Source: Rosellinia necatrix
Taxonomy: Eukaryota > Ascomycota > Sordariomycetes > Xylariales > Xylariaceae
Length of the DNA stretch: 64,000 bases
Assembly: GCA_021209875.1 (NCBI GenBank)
Contig: JAGYVD010000002.1
Coordinates: 5,766,001 to 5,830,000, forward strand
Direction: 5' to 3'
Part shown: positions 24,165 to 35,995 of the stretch, in pieces
How positions within the stretch are numbered: position 1 is the stretch's first letter
Layout: every line of letters starts with the position of its first letter
The notes under the pieces: generated by a model
What the model was told of the DNA's origin: nothing
The model's database searches: none
Seen by the model: the letters and a program-made list of their open reading frames with translations, nothing else
Program-made: the position numbers and the translations under genes

Positions 24165-25336
24165 ATGACAAGCGATGTGAACTCGGCGAGACGACCTACT
24201 CTCGCGCCTCTGTGGACTGGCTACCAGGCCCTCAGCTCTTTGCCGGGGACAGCTTTCCGCGCCGCCCAAGGCCCATTACTATCGCCATCTCCCTTATCTT
24301 CGAGCAGCCTACCGAGCACCGTGTCTCACGCCTCTTATGATGGACTCATGCGAAAGAAAGACCAGTCCCCTGCCGCCGGCCTTCCTCGCAAGGCCAACTC
24401 TTCGGGTGTGCCCAATGCTCGGCCTCTCATCCCCACCGATGGACAGTCGCCGTTGGTGTCAAAACTTGAGAAGGCCACTTTGCAACTTGCAGATGCTGGA
24501 AAACCAAGCCCACTCAAGTCCCCCTCAGCCGGGCGAGGAGACTTAGGAGGCAGCCAGACACGACACAAGCTTCAACCCCGAGACGACTATGGCAACTCAA
24601 CAACAGCCGATGCTTTCGTCATCGCCCGCTCAATACGCAGACCCAGCAGCCCTGCTGCCGAAGACTATCATCCATTTTGGGAAGATAAATCGCCAAACTC
24701 GAAACTACCCGGTCGCTTCACACTCCGGGCTGTTATCCGCCCGAAAACTGTAGGAAGGCAAACGTTTTTGATTCAACGAAACCTAGATATTAGCGAGTTA
24801 AGGGCTGCAGCCTTGGAGATGTCTCAGGGGGGGTTCATACCAACACGCGTCGCCATCTCCCGCTAGTCGTACTCCCTTGCCAGTACCTGCAAAGTGGTCT
24901 TTGGCCGACAGACGTCCAAGTACGGCGCTACCCTCGCGACGTACTGAGCGGTCTCCCAAGTCCGTGGCACATCCAACGGACTATGATAAATTGACCCACG
25001 ATCCAAAGACTGTCCCCATACGTATGTTCTCCTCCTTCTCGTCGATACCCACCCCCACCATCTTATCTTCTATATCTTTCAGGGCCATACAAGTATCACA
25101 CTATTATAAGGCGGTGAAAGCTTACCATGATGTTAGACATCTCATATGCTGTCTCTACCCTCCCTGCGCTCGCCACGCTACTCACGACTGGCCATGTTCA
25201 TCGGGGTGATATCATGTATCTTCCAGTGCCTCACGCCGAGTCCTGGCCCCAGACAGTTCGCTACGTTTATACAGGCGAGGGGGAGCTAACCACTGCTATG
25301 CGCGAAAATATTATCTTCTTGGGTGGAATTGTTTAA
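24165..25336 (+). CDS. conserved fungal protein with disordered N-terminus and BTB-like C-terminus; frame break at G7
   Basis: The ATG at 24165 opens a Ser/Pro-rich disordered part with SKLEKATLQLADAGKP and, about residues 185-220, FTLRAVIRPKTVGRQTFLIQ and NLDISELRAAALEMSQ. The product continues in another frame (SYQHASPSPASRTPLPVPAK, then PTDYDKLTHDPKTVPI). A good intron, 25022-25136 (GTATGT...TTAG), joins it to 25137-25336: ISYAVSTLPALATLLTTGHV and YLPVPHAESWPQTVRYVYTG. That last block resembles the second half of a BTB/POZ fold. The frame change falls at a run of seven G (24827-24833): one G fewer restores the frame. A weak 46-nt intron (24821-24866, GTCTCA...GCTAG) would also fit. So the gene is either intact with an odd intron, carries a sequence error, or is a recent pseudogene. 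Function unknown. Confidence 0.6.
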
Positions 25337-27496
25337 AACAAGACAAGAAGGATGTTCGGTTTTGCAGGGACTACAGCGCGATCTTAATACCAAACTTGGA
25401 AGGCAGTATCCCCAATGTACATAGGCTCCTTTAAGTATACTACTTCATAGACATCTCTGGTATATACTCTCATTGTGATCGCACGACGTGCATCCGGCGC
25501 TTGCACTTGTTGCACCTTTCGCTAGGTCAGGATGTTCGTCAAGAAGGATCAAGTACAGACAGTTGAAGGTACCGATACCCGACCCTATTGCAGCCACCAA
25601 CGCTATTTGTGGTTAATTTGTACATAACGCCGATATGTGCCATCCCGTGTAAGTCAACATCAACCCCCCTTTCGTCAAGCTTTATTTACCCTAAAGCACT
25701 ATTCACCTACCACCTACTTAAACGGACCATGCCTTGAAAAGCACGTGCTAGAGACTGCAGGGCCGTATACGTGGTTATTAGGTAGATGAAATGAGGGCGA
25801 TTTTCGACACAGCCGTGTCTGGGTGGGTGTTATAATGGCATCTGTATCGATGTGCAAGTAAAGAAGGCGGAAGCGCACTCCCCCCTTCCCTCTCCCCCCC
25901 ACGTCCCGATCACCTCATCTTCTGTTCCTCCGACGGCGATAACCAACCAAAAGCTAAGCGACTAGTCATCAGCGGAATGCGCCCGTCTTGGGCTGGCGGC
26001 CATGGGTAGGATGGGTCTGCAGCCCAGCAAACCCTATCCTATTTCGTGGCTATGCGGCCTGGGATTTTACTCTCCATTGGACGATAAGGCGTCGCGCCGG
26101 CGGGTTTGACCTCCGCCGGCATTGACCATCGTCTGCCGGCTCGATATATTGTTTATGCGGGTTCGTTGGCCGCGGGCGTGATGTGGACTTGGTAAGCGTG
26201 GCTCGCGATAGGCTGCTGTGAGGGGTTGGCCCTCGAGCGCCGACAAGGATGATTGGTGGGCAGACGTTGTTCTATGAGGGGTATAGGAACTACCAAATGT
26301 ACATGTGATGTGATGTTATTCCCCCAAAAAGGTAGGGTTCAGATAACAAAGATGTACATGTCTCATGTTGACAACTAGTTAGGTAGTCGAGTAAACCATC
26401 TACCTCTAGGAATAACCCAGCTATATATAAGTTGTGTCAACTAAACCTGAGACATATACCATATACACACAAGATGGATCTTCCCCAGACTATCTTCTCT
26501 TGGCAACGGTATTCCCAAAGCTTATTTCGACTGCCGACCACGATCCGACCACTGAAGACGTTGCTTGGTAGTCTTGGTGTTTCTTGGGGCGTTCTTGGTA
26601 TTCTTGGCCGCGAGCATTTGGGCCCCCCTGACCACGAGGGTTATTTGAAATGCAACATTCCCCCTTCCCCTCCCGGAGAGAGACCGTGATAATGGCGGCT
26701 TCGGCCGGTGTTGATAAGACTACCTTATGCCTCCAATACGACCTTCCCATTTCGCTCGGCCCCGCCAGCGCCAGGGGCAGGGGCAGACTATCCCATTCCC
26801 CGGGATTAAGGCATGATCTAAGGCATTGGCGTGCATCTCGGTTGCGAGCTGGGTTGCAAGCTGGGCCAACATCGCATCGTATCTCATCCCATCCCATCCC
26901 ATCGCGAGCAAACCAACATGTCCGCCGTCGTCGGGTTCTTCGTCATCGGGCTTTTCGTCATCGGGCCTCCTGCTGTAAATGGCTAGGGGGATATCCCACT
27001 TTCCTCTGCTCTGCCCTCGTGGCCCCCCGTCGACGTGAGTCTCCAGTTGGACGGGCCCCCCGTGGGCGCATCTTCTCGGGAAGGTAACAGCAGATCTGGC
27101 ATCCATACGTAGTTACGGCCGCATCGAAATACGCAATCATACACTCCACCCAACAAAACGGACACAAGCGACATCAAGTGATGATGCCGTATCCTGGGGG
27201 AGGGAGAGGGGGAAGGGGATGCACCAGGGGCAAAAGCCCAACTTCGCTAGGCTGTATAGTCGACCAAGCGAGCACGCACTCACTCATTCAGGGGGGAACC
27301 TTTGTCCTCATGAAGGTCGAGGGGACGTGACGTCTATAAAAGAGATCAACGCCGCGACCACAAATGTCGACCGTCTTACTCCATCCCTACCAGCTCCGTC
27401 CAAGCCCTACAGAAGATCACCGAAGATCCCCAAAGATCTTCACACGCACGCACGCACGCACGCACTATCTAGCCCACCACCTCCACCACCATCACC
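25337..27496. other. intergenic, 2.2 kb
   Basis: No confident gene. A TATATATAA string near 26422 precedes an ATG (26474) opening a 71-codon ORF (MDLPQTIFSWQRYSQ) without motif. CCATC/GGGATG-type short repeats lie near 26880-26900. The right end holds the eqolisin promoter, including a CACGCACGCACG repeat at about 27441-27463. Confidence 0.45.
27335..27341 (+). promoter_or_regulatory. TATA box of the eqolisin gene
   Basis: TATAAAA lies 162 bp upstream of the eqolisin start codon, followed by a CA-rich leader. Secreted hydrolases in fungi often have such a TATA promoter. Confidence 0.6.
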
Positions 27497-28483
27497 ATGA
27501 AGACCGCCACCCTAGCCACCGGCGCGCTCCTGGCCGCCACGGCGCTCGCGGCCCCCGGCACGGCGGCGCGCTGGGCGAAGCACGCGGCGCGGCGGGCGGG
27601 GCGGGGGTCCGGGTTCAAGATCCCGGCGACGGCGGGCGAGGGCGTGGTAGCGGCGGTGTCGGCCAACGGCACGACGAAGCACGTGGAGTACTCGACGAAC
27701 TGGGCGGGCGCGGTTCTCAGCAGCTCGGGCTTCACGTCCGTGGTCGGGACGATCACGGTGCCGACGCCCAAGGGCACGGGCCGGTCCGCCTCGGCCTCGG
27801 CCTGGGTCGGCATCGACGGCGACACCTGCGGCACCGCCATCCTGCAGACCGGCCTCGACTTCTCCGTCTCCGCCTCCGGCGCCGTCTCCTACGACGCCTG
27901 GTACGAGTGGTACCCCGACTACGCCCACGACTTCACCGGCTTCCCCGTCAAGAGCGGCGACCAGGTCAAGATCACTGTCGTACGTCGATCAATGTCTTCT
28001 TCTTCTTCTTCTTCTTCTTCTTCTTCTTCTTCTTCTTCCCCTTCCCTCCCTCCCCACCTTGTAAATCCCAAATTACCCCTATACCAGAACAAAAAAAAAA
28101 AAAAAAGGAAACTCTTACAACTCTTAAGACTAATTTCCCCTTCTCTTTTCAACGATAAATAGACCGCCTCCTCCAAGAGCGCCGGCGTGGCGACGCTGCA
28201 GAACCTGAGCACGGGCACGAGCGTGTCGCACTCGTTCAGCAGCGAGACCAGCCAGCTGTGCGAGTACGACGCCGAGTGGATCGTCGAGGACTACGAGGTG
28301 GGCGGCAGCCTGGTGTCGTTCGCCGACTTCGACTCCGTGACCTTCACCGGCGCCGCCGCCGTCAAGTCCGGCGCCACCGTCGGCGTCACCGGCGCCACCA
28401 TCATCGACATCAAGCAGGGCAGCTCCGTCCTCACCGACTGCGGCACCTCCGGCTCCAGCACCGTCACCTGCACGTACGTCTAA
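27497..28483 (+). CDS. secreted glutamic endopeptidase, family G1 (eqolisin)
   Basis: Extracellular acid protease of the scytalidoglutamic peptidase / aspergillopepsin II family. Exons 27497-27979 and 28163-28483, phase 0, give 267 aa. Residues 1 to about 19 (MKTATLATGALLAATALA) are a signal peptide; a basic propeptide (RWAKHAARRAGRGSG) follows. Mature blocks: VEYSTNWAGAVL (63-74), VVGTITVPT, SAWVGIDGDTCGTAILQTG with the probable catalytic Gln117, AWYEWYPDYAHDF, then in exon 2 SQLCEYDAEWIVEDYE, which holds the catalytic Glu of the Gln/Glu pair, and a Cys-containing end. The 183-nt intron contains a long TTC repeat and an A-run. Codon use is very GC3-rich, unlike the neighbours, typical of a highly expressed gene. 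Confidence 0.92.
28000..28102. repeat. TTC microsatellite and A-run inside the eqolisin intron
   Basis: A pure (TTC)n tract at about 28000-28036 is followed by C/T-rich sequence and an A-run at about 28090-28106, all within the intron, so length change would not alter the protein. Confidence 0.85.
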
Positions 28484-29174
28484 GAGCGGTCCGTCCCCCC
28501 TTCTCGCCCCCCCCTTCCCTCCCCACCTCGTCCCGTCCCGTCTCGTCGTGTCGTCGTACGGCCCCCGAGAAGAGAAAGGGGGGGAAGGGGGGGGAGGAAA
28601 GGGGGTTGGTTCGTGGGTGATGTTGGTATTATTATAGGAAGGGGTATTGTTATGTATATAAAACCGGCCTAGCTAGGTCTTCGATATTTTTAGCATATAA
28701 CTGCCAAACTGCCCGACCGGTTCTCACGCTTGTGGGATTCGGTACTTGGTTAAACCGGGTATTATGTATCCTTTCAACACAGGGTGCATAAACTTCAAAT
28801 AGCATTGCTGTGCTGGATGAGAAGCGACATTTATACTTACACACGCCATAATGGGTTGCTCGCTCGTAAATAATCCAACATTTGTCTAAAAGTGTATATT
28901 GCCATATCCTTTCATGCTACCCCGGAGCTCGCCTTGATCTCTAGATGCTGTAACCTGGCACATTCATGATAATTGGGAATGCGGGAGTGTGAGTAGTAAC
29001 ATAATGTGCATTTTTGTATTGTCATGTCCCATCTAACTCCTCGCCAATGTCCCCTTTCTCATTAGGCTTTATAATACAGGAGCTTAATTAAGCCCCGGGG
29101 AATATGTCCATATTTGCCTGCTCCGCTGTCATCATGGTTTTATATATATGCCGATGCCCGCCCAATATGCGTTA
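28484..29174. other. intergenic between convergent eqolisin and RIF1 genes
   Basis: 3' region of two genes. It starts with C-rich then G-rich homopolymer patches (28495-28610), which could pair as a hairpin. No ORF supported. Confidence 0.55.
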
Positions 29175-32100
29175 TTACCGGCTCCTCCTTTCTGCTTCAT
29201 ACAGTTCCTTTTTAATGTCCATAAACATATCTTCAATCTTATACACGTCTTCCCGAGACAGCGTGGCTACTCGTAATGCCTCAAGGCCCTCTCTTAGCGA
29301 AGCTGTAATCCGTTCCACGGCTGACTGTGGTGCTTGCGATGCTGTCCTCTTCCCCGCGTCGCCCAACCCCCCGGGCCCCGGTTCATTAACCTCTTCCATT
29401 TTCACATCACATTGAGCCATAGCGTCAATCTCACTAGATAAAGCAGCCTCGGAATCATTTTCCGCGTCAGAACACGGATCATAGTCAACTTCGGACCGTT
29501 GCGATGCCTCCGTAATTAACTGAAGGTCTGCCGCCGCAGTATCAGAGTCCATGCCATCCTCGTTCAAATCCAAAGGCGCGATATAAGACTCATCACCAGG
29601 ATTATAGGACAGGTCTGGAGAACCCTGGCCCATAAGCGGGGTTTCATGGTCATGCTCTTCTCCTTCCAAAGGCTCCATACTTTGGGTTGGAGGTAGCTCT
29701 TCATGGTTCACCGGCGGTACTGGGCCGCCTATGATATTGTCAAGATCATGTTCATCTCCATGCGAATCACGCCTTCGCCTCTTCCCACCAGCATTACGCT
29801 TCCTCTCAGATACACGTTTCCTCTTCTTCGGTCTCGTTCCCGATGATTGAGAATTGTCTGAAAAGCTATGAACCGACGTAGAAATTGGTGCTGGTTGGCC
29901 GCTTTCGGTCTTGGGCAAGTAATTCCCTTCTCGTTCGGCTCCTACGATGACGGTAATACATTCTAATTTGTGTTTTTCTCCATGTGCCTTTTCCGGTGAT
30001 GTATCGTAACTGGAGAGAGGATCACATTTCCTCGAGTCAAGTTCAATGACGAGGCGGGCCATGCTTCGCTCCTCGCCATCACTCATCTCGCTCATGTCGA
30101 ACGAGCGATCTTTAAACGCACCATGGCCCAAAGCAACAAGCTGCACTGATGTCACTGCCCTATCGCTGGTCGGGAGCTGCTCAACCACGGGACTCGTCAC
30201 CGCGTCAACAAATACCTCAGTATCTGAGCTCGGTGCTCCGTCAGCTTTGGAGGGGCGGGGATTAGCTAGGGTGTCTGGCAGTTGAATAGCAGGTTCGGCG
30301 CCAGGCTCAGGAGGTGAGGGTTGGCGTTTTGTTTCTGCCGAAGAGGTCAAGAGCGCGATTGAAGAGGTAAAGGGTGTGGTTGCCAGTGAATCGTGTATCC
30401 GAGGGTCGATGCACTGGCTTGATGTGGGTTCCGCATTGCCGCCCGCGACAGCGCGACGCGATTCAAGTTGGTTACGCTGAGGCCTCAGGGGTATCTTGGA
30501 GACAGGGGACCCAGATATGGGAGACGACGAGAGTGGCATGTCATCCAACATGCGAGTGTCTCGTGAATGCGACTTCATCTCAGGAAGCAAGTTCCGTCTG
30601 GGCTCAGGTGGCGATGAAGGAACATCATCGGTCATTTCATGATCCTCGTCAATTATTGAATGTTGCCCACGCCGAGGCGTTGGGGTTGAAGATACAACAT
30701 AGTCAAAACTACGAGTAGCTTTAGGAGTCATCGATCGATCGACTACAGACGATGGTATTATCTTAGGCTGCTCTGGGGCGGATTGATGAGAGCCGGAAAT
30801 CGAACTTTGCTTGTCTTTTTCAGGGCTAGATCGGATGGATGGGAATAGCGCCGTGGTTCCTAACTGTCGTTCGCGGACCTCTTTCTGCCGGTCGGTGAGC
30901 ACTTGCGATTCAAGAATTCGTTTTGACGGTGAAGATTGCTCGATGACAGCGAATTGCATTTGGGAATCGTTGTGGCGCAGCTTTGAGGCACTATTACGTG
31001 TGGTTGATCTCGTGGATCTGTCTGATCTAGAGTGAGAACGGCCCTGAAGATGGGTGGACTTAGTACGACTGGGTTGTGGGGTGTCCTCTACACTAGAAGT
31101 TTCGAGATGCCTAGCAGTGGGAAGGAGGCCTAAATCACGGTTCGCCCCTGGGGCAACTCTGTCCGAAGAAGCCCCAAAATCCGCATCATCTTGCGAATCT
31201 ATAAACCTGAGCGCCGAGTTGTTGGTATCAAATGTTGGAACGTCTAAACCGGGTAGCGCAATATCAACGTGCTGCCGGAGAGAAAGCAGCGCATCTTTTA
31301 ATGCCTCTGGATACTCGATCCGGTTGCTATTTTCGAAGGCCCGATTCCACAAAAGTACAGCACTATTGACAATATGCCTGTGTTTAGACTTGAATGCGCA
31401 GCACAGTAGTTGCTCGATTGCGTCGAGCTGGAACTGTTCTAGTGCGGTCTCGGAAAACAGATCGCATATCCGATCCCACAATAATTTCACCTATAGCCGT
31501 TAGTATTAACAATTAAAATTAAGACACAGAAGGGGAGGGACCGAGGGACTGAAACTTACAGCTTGAGCTATTGTTGAGCGCTGCTTGCTACCAAAGCGCT
31601 CATCCTGGTCCTGAATCCACAATCCTAGACTTTCCTGTAACTGCACGAGAGATTTAAAGACGAGAACTTGGCTGGATTTCGTCAAGAAATGGGATGTCTC
31701 GGTAATAAGAGAGGCAAGAGTACCTTCTTTGACAAGATCCACGGTAGCGTAGGATGCCTTAAGGAGATGGGAGATAAGCCGGTAAAGATTTTCGAACGGA
31801 TCAAACGAAGGTGACCGAACACCGGCTATTGTAGTCCCCCAAAGACGCCGCTTAGCAGCATCAAGGGCCTGCCTATCCTGAGGTTGCCTCGCATTGGCTA
31901 CTAACTGTATACCGCAATCGTATAAGTTGGGGCGTGTCGAGTCTGTTTTTGTAGCTAAACCTTCGAATAGGGCTTTGGCTAGCGGCTCGATGATTGCGAC
32001 GGAGCAACCAGCTTCCCCGCTTAGTTCTGTAGCTTGTCCAACTACAAAGTTAAAAAGGGATAACCACTGAGACCACGGTAGATTCGGTACATGACTAATC

Positions 32101-34601
32101 CCTTTCTCGAGGTGCCTTACCATGTCACGGAAATCGCGCCCGATTGATAATTCGCTAGCGGCGTCAGTCGACATATAACTGGACTGGTTATTATCCCCTC
32201 GCGTTGACAGGATTTCGGCAATGAATATCCATGGCCCGGCATTAACGGGTTCATCAAACGGTGGTATTTGCACCAACTCCTGAACTAGGTCCTTTTTACC
32301 TCGTAACGATCGAGCATTTAGGAACGGTCCAAAGATAGATCTGAATAGATCAGACACATCTTCTCCATCCGAAATGCCTGGGGGCAGGAATGAAAGTATC
32401 GAGAAGAGGTAATAGAGTGGTGATCGCGTAGGCCCAGTTCCTTTCCCGGAACGATGTGACGGCGTGGCTACCGGGACCAGGATATTCTGTTTATTCGTTG
32501 ACAAACGTTTTTCCGTAAATGGCAGGTGGCCAATTTGAATAACCATGGTGTTAAGATAAGCCTCTGTTGCTTTCAAGAATGATTGTTGCATCGTATTGGA
32601 CTTAGTCGCCCTGCCAAGACCCGCAGTCCAAATACTCGTCAGTACGCTTAGCGCATGCCCAAGGAAGGCTGCTGTATCCGTCGCTACCTTGACCTCTTTA
32701 GATGCGGCAGCGGCAACAGCGCCCACGAGAGACCTCCAAAGTTTTGATGCGCCAGATTCCGGATCAACAAGGTCCAAGAACGACTCGGTAAGGACAGGCT
32801 CCACAAGCGAAAAGACGCGACTAGTATTTCGCCTGATCCATTTTGGGTCTAATGGAGATAGTTGGGTTGGTTTGACCAACGCATTTTCTGCGATGTGGTC
32901 TTCTTTCCATAGTGGCCTGCTGGAAGGATCGAAGAGGCCAGCCAGGATGTTGGCGGCGTGGGACAGGTTGTCAGACGACGGAATTTGTTGGCTCTCTGTC
33001 GGTTTTCCGTCAGGTTTAGGGAACGCGAGCTTCGGTATCAGCGGTTTAACGCATATATCCCAGAGCTTGGTAGTGCGTTCAGAAGTAGAATTAGGTTTGA
33101 AAGCGTAGTAGTAGAGATTGCAGAGCCCACCAACAACAACTTTTCGAAGCTCGTCGGGTTGCCTGCCTCTTCGTTGCAATTGGTTGAACGGTTCGCAAAG
33201 GGTATGAATAGTCTTCAAGAAGGATGAATCGTAGAGGTATAGAGCATAGACTAGACGATTCCATGCGTAATTTGCCTCTAGTTTAGTTTGGAAATCACCA
33301 CTATTAAAGCAACGTTGTATTATCTCCAGCCATCGCGTGAAGAAGTCCCAGGTGTCAATCGGGCATCTCAACAACAGGATGACAACACTCCAGATCTGAG
33401 GGACAGCGGCCATCTCCGACTTCTCTTGTGTCATGGCAGTCAGCCTGTCGGCATAGTATTCGATATAGCGGGTTTCGTCGACAGACATTTGCAGAATTTC
33501 CACCACTTTCTTGAATAGCGCTTTCTCTTTTGCTACGGTGAAGCTAGCATCTACTCCCAGTGCTATTGCGGCCGAACGAATTTCTTTCATGCTACTCAGC
33601 ATATCCGTAAATAGGTCCTGGAGCCACTCGGAGTGGGCTACCATGTGGAGGGTGGACTGCCTCACCAGTCTTCGGTATATCAGTATGCGGGACATTATGA
33701 TGCTTTTCCCTTTGATGTGGTCCTCAATCCTGTGGAGCGAAGCAACAAGTCGACCAACGCGATCCGCCGTCATCACCTTGGAAGAGAATTCTTGACACAC
33801 GACGACCTGCATCAGATGCCGGACAACGTCCTTGGGCATTGCAGGGTCCTCGAATGATCTAATGCAGTGATCTATGATAAAGACGCCGAAATCGGATGTG
33901 ACCGTCGAAGCAATGGCAGGAAAATGCAGGAAAGTAGCCAGGAGGGTGAGCGAGTGGTTGATCAGCGACGAGTCGATGGCCCCGTTTTCGCCCTTGGCGG
34001 TAATATCGCGCTGGATGAATTGCATGAACAAGCCCATCTTGCTCTGTAGGGCGATGCGATCGGGAAGGTTAGTCGATGCCTTCAGCGCGCGTACCAGCAT
34101 CGTATATGCGTCGACCTTGGAGTCGCGGTCATTGCCGGCCAAGTGCTTGATGGTAGATTCCAGCATGGTGGCTAATGCGACGGTGCTCGTGGCGCTGCCG
34201 TCGGTCGCGGATGGATCGAGAGGATTCGGTTGATTCGGACTCGACGTGTGTTTGAGGATAGACTTCAGCGGTTTCGAGAGGCTCAAAGACGAGGGTGTGA
34301 CGATGGGTGTGGATTTCTTGTGTCGATTCTCCTTGCCGACGTCCACAGGGGGATCACAATAGTCGGCTTGAACTGTGAACTCGACCCGTTTCCTCGATCG
34401 TCTCAGGCTGGCGTTGGTTGAGAGCGCCGAGTCGGGCGAATGGCTCGGGGGCGTCTGCAGGGTGGTCAGGCGCGAGGCAAGGGGATGTCGGTCGAGAGCC
34501 AGCTTCTGGTCAAGGTCGCTTTGGCGTTCACGGGGTGGTGTCGGTGGTCTTGCCAACAATGCGTCTAGGCCGGCTGATGGCGCTGCTGCTGGTGATACCA
34601 T
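29175..34601 (-). CDS. RIF1: telomere length / replication timing regulator Rif1
   Basis: Nuclear scaffold that recruits PP1 phosphatase, delays late origins and acts at telomeres and breaks. Exons 34601-31560 and 31490-29175, phase 0, intron 69 nt (GTAAGT...ATAG), 1785 aa. The first in-frame ATG (34601, MVSPAAAPSAG) is used; the frame extends upstream only to a GTG. The N-terminus is disordered with RPPTPPRER; KRVEFTVQADY (about residues 75-85) contains an RVxF-like PP1-docking match. The helical-repeat Rif1_N domain spans about residues 140-1020 (KVDAYTMLVRALKA, DTWDFFTRWLEIIQRCFNSG, LYYYAFKP, PSFDPFENLYRLISHLL). Exon 2 encodes an acidic, Ser-rich disordered C-terminal half with KKRKRVSERKRNAGGKRRRR as a probable nuclear signal. 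Motif order and size suit a full fungal Rif1. Confidence 0.93.
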
Positions 34602-35995
34602 GGCTGCGGCCCGACCGCTCCAAGAATTGCCTGCCCACCGCACGAATAGCGACCACACAGCCCAATTGTCATCAGTCAAGCGTCGTTTCGGCGCCGGGGC
34701 GGACACGCAGGGTCAGATAGATGGCCGTCCGTCCACGTGGTGAGGATCAAGGTATCACGCAGCCCCAGGTGAAGCATACATACGACCAGTGCGAAAGCGC
34801 GGACTAGAAATGAAATCAAAAATACAGAACAAATAAATGGCCCAAGCCCGACGACTCCCTTCTGCGACCCGGAAGGCAATGCCGCAACAGAAAGAGGCGA
34901 GCGAGGTTGGCCCTCTCTGCAGTAGTGTAGGTAGTGTAGGTAGGCAAGTAGGTGGCTGAGAATTGATGGCGAAAGCGGGATCCACATCGATTGACAAAAC
35001 TGGGGAACCGGAGAGGGAGCGCGACAAGGACCCCTGTAAACGCGGTAGGACAGGCACGGACAGAATCGCGTCGCGCCTTTGTGGGGGTCAGCCCGCTTAA
35101 GTGGTTTTCTATGCCCCTTTTTGTCGAAATAGAAGTGGGGTCAGTGGAGAACTTGGTCAACTCTCTCTCGCCCAGAGACAGTGTATCTAGACGGGTAGGT
35201 AGGTACCGTAACTTACTACATACATACCTATTAAGTAGCGCTCTCACGGGTAATGAGGACGCATACATATATCCTTCTTTGCCTATGTACACAATACATA
35301 AGTACCCTCTCACGTTATTTATTTATAGATGTTATATACGTGCAACGACGCAGCCAGCCAGATTTGTATCCACCATCTCAACAACGCCTACACTACCACA
35401 CCTACACTACCACACCTACACTACCTAATTATCAGTACGCCAACTGCTTCAGACATCACTCCCGGACGTTGAGCATCCCGCTACAGCCCGCCACGGTCAC
35501 CCGCCTCACTTTACGAGCTTGAGTTTATCCGTTACACACCCACTCCTCAGACCAGGTACCTATCTCTATTGCCCCGGCCGGCTTTGTACGGGTTTGTGTC
35601 GCACATGGTCAACCCCCTCTTTAATTATCACGTATGTCCTCAGTCTCTGAGTCCCTTCGTACCGCCACTAGCCACCACGCCCTATGTCATATGTTCCAGT
35701 CCTTGTTTCGGTCTTAACAGTGCAACCGTAAGATAAAGTACCTTCTCTGGTGGTGTTTGCTCACTACTTGCGCGTGCTATCATATCAGGCTTCTACGCTT
35801 TGCTATAGCAACCCGGTCTATTAACATCCCTCTCACTTAGCCTGAGGTTTTATTTGGTGTCGTCTTCACCATCGAAGATCCCACTCACTGCGACCGAATA
35901 GTCCGACCGGCCTTGTCGAGGGAGTTATTAACGTTCAGTCCCATCCTACAGCCGCTCCCAAAGTCGTCTTTAGGGACCAGGCCCAAGTCTCCTTC
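34602..35995. other. divergent promoter region of RIF1 and RIC8
   Basis: About 1.4 kb. It contains GTAGGTAGTGTAGGTAGGC at about 34927-34946, GGGTAGGTAGGTACC at about 35189 and a tandem CTACACTACCACAC repeat (35388-35424). ORFs overlap in several frames and are not supported. Confidence 0.55.
35388..35424. repeat. tandem CTACACTACCACAC repeat
   Basis: About two and a half copies of a 14-bp unit in the RIC8 upstream region. Confidence 0.7.

Noticed and set aside
34602..34706. RIF1 start at a GTG 35 codons upstream
   Set aside because: The first in-frame ATG at 34601 gives the Pro-rich N-terminus expected of the family.
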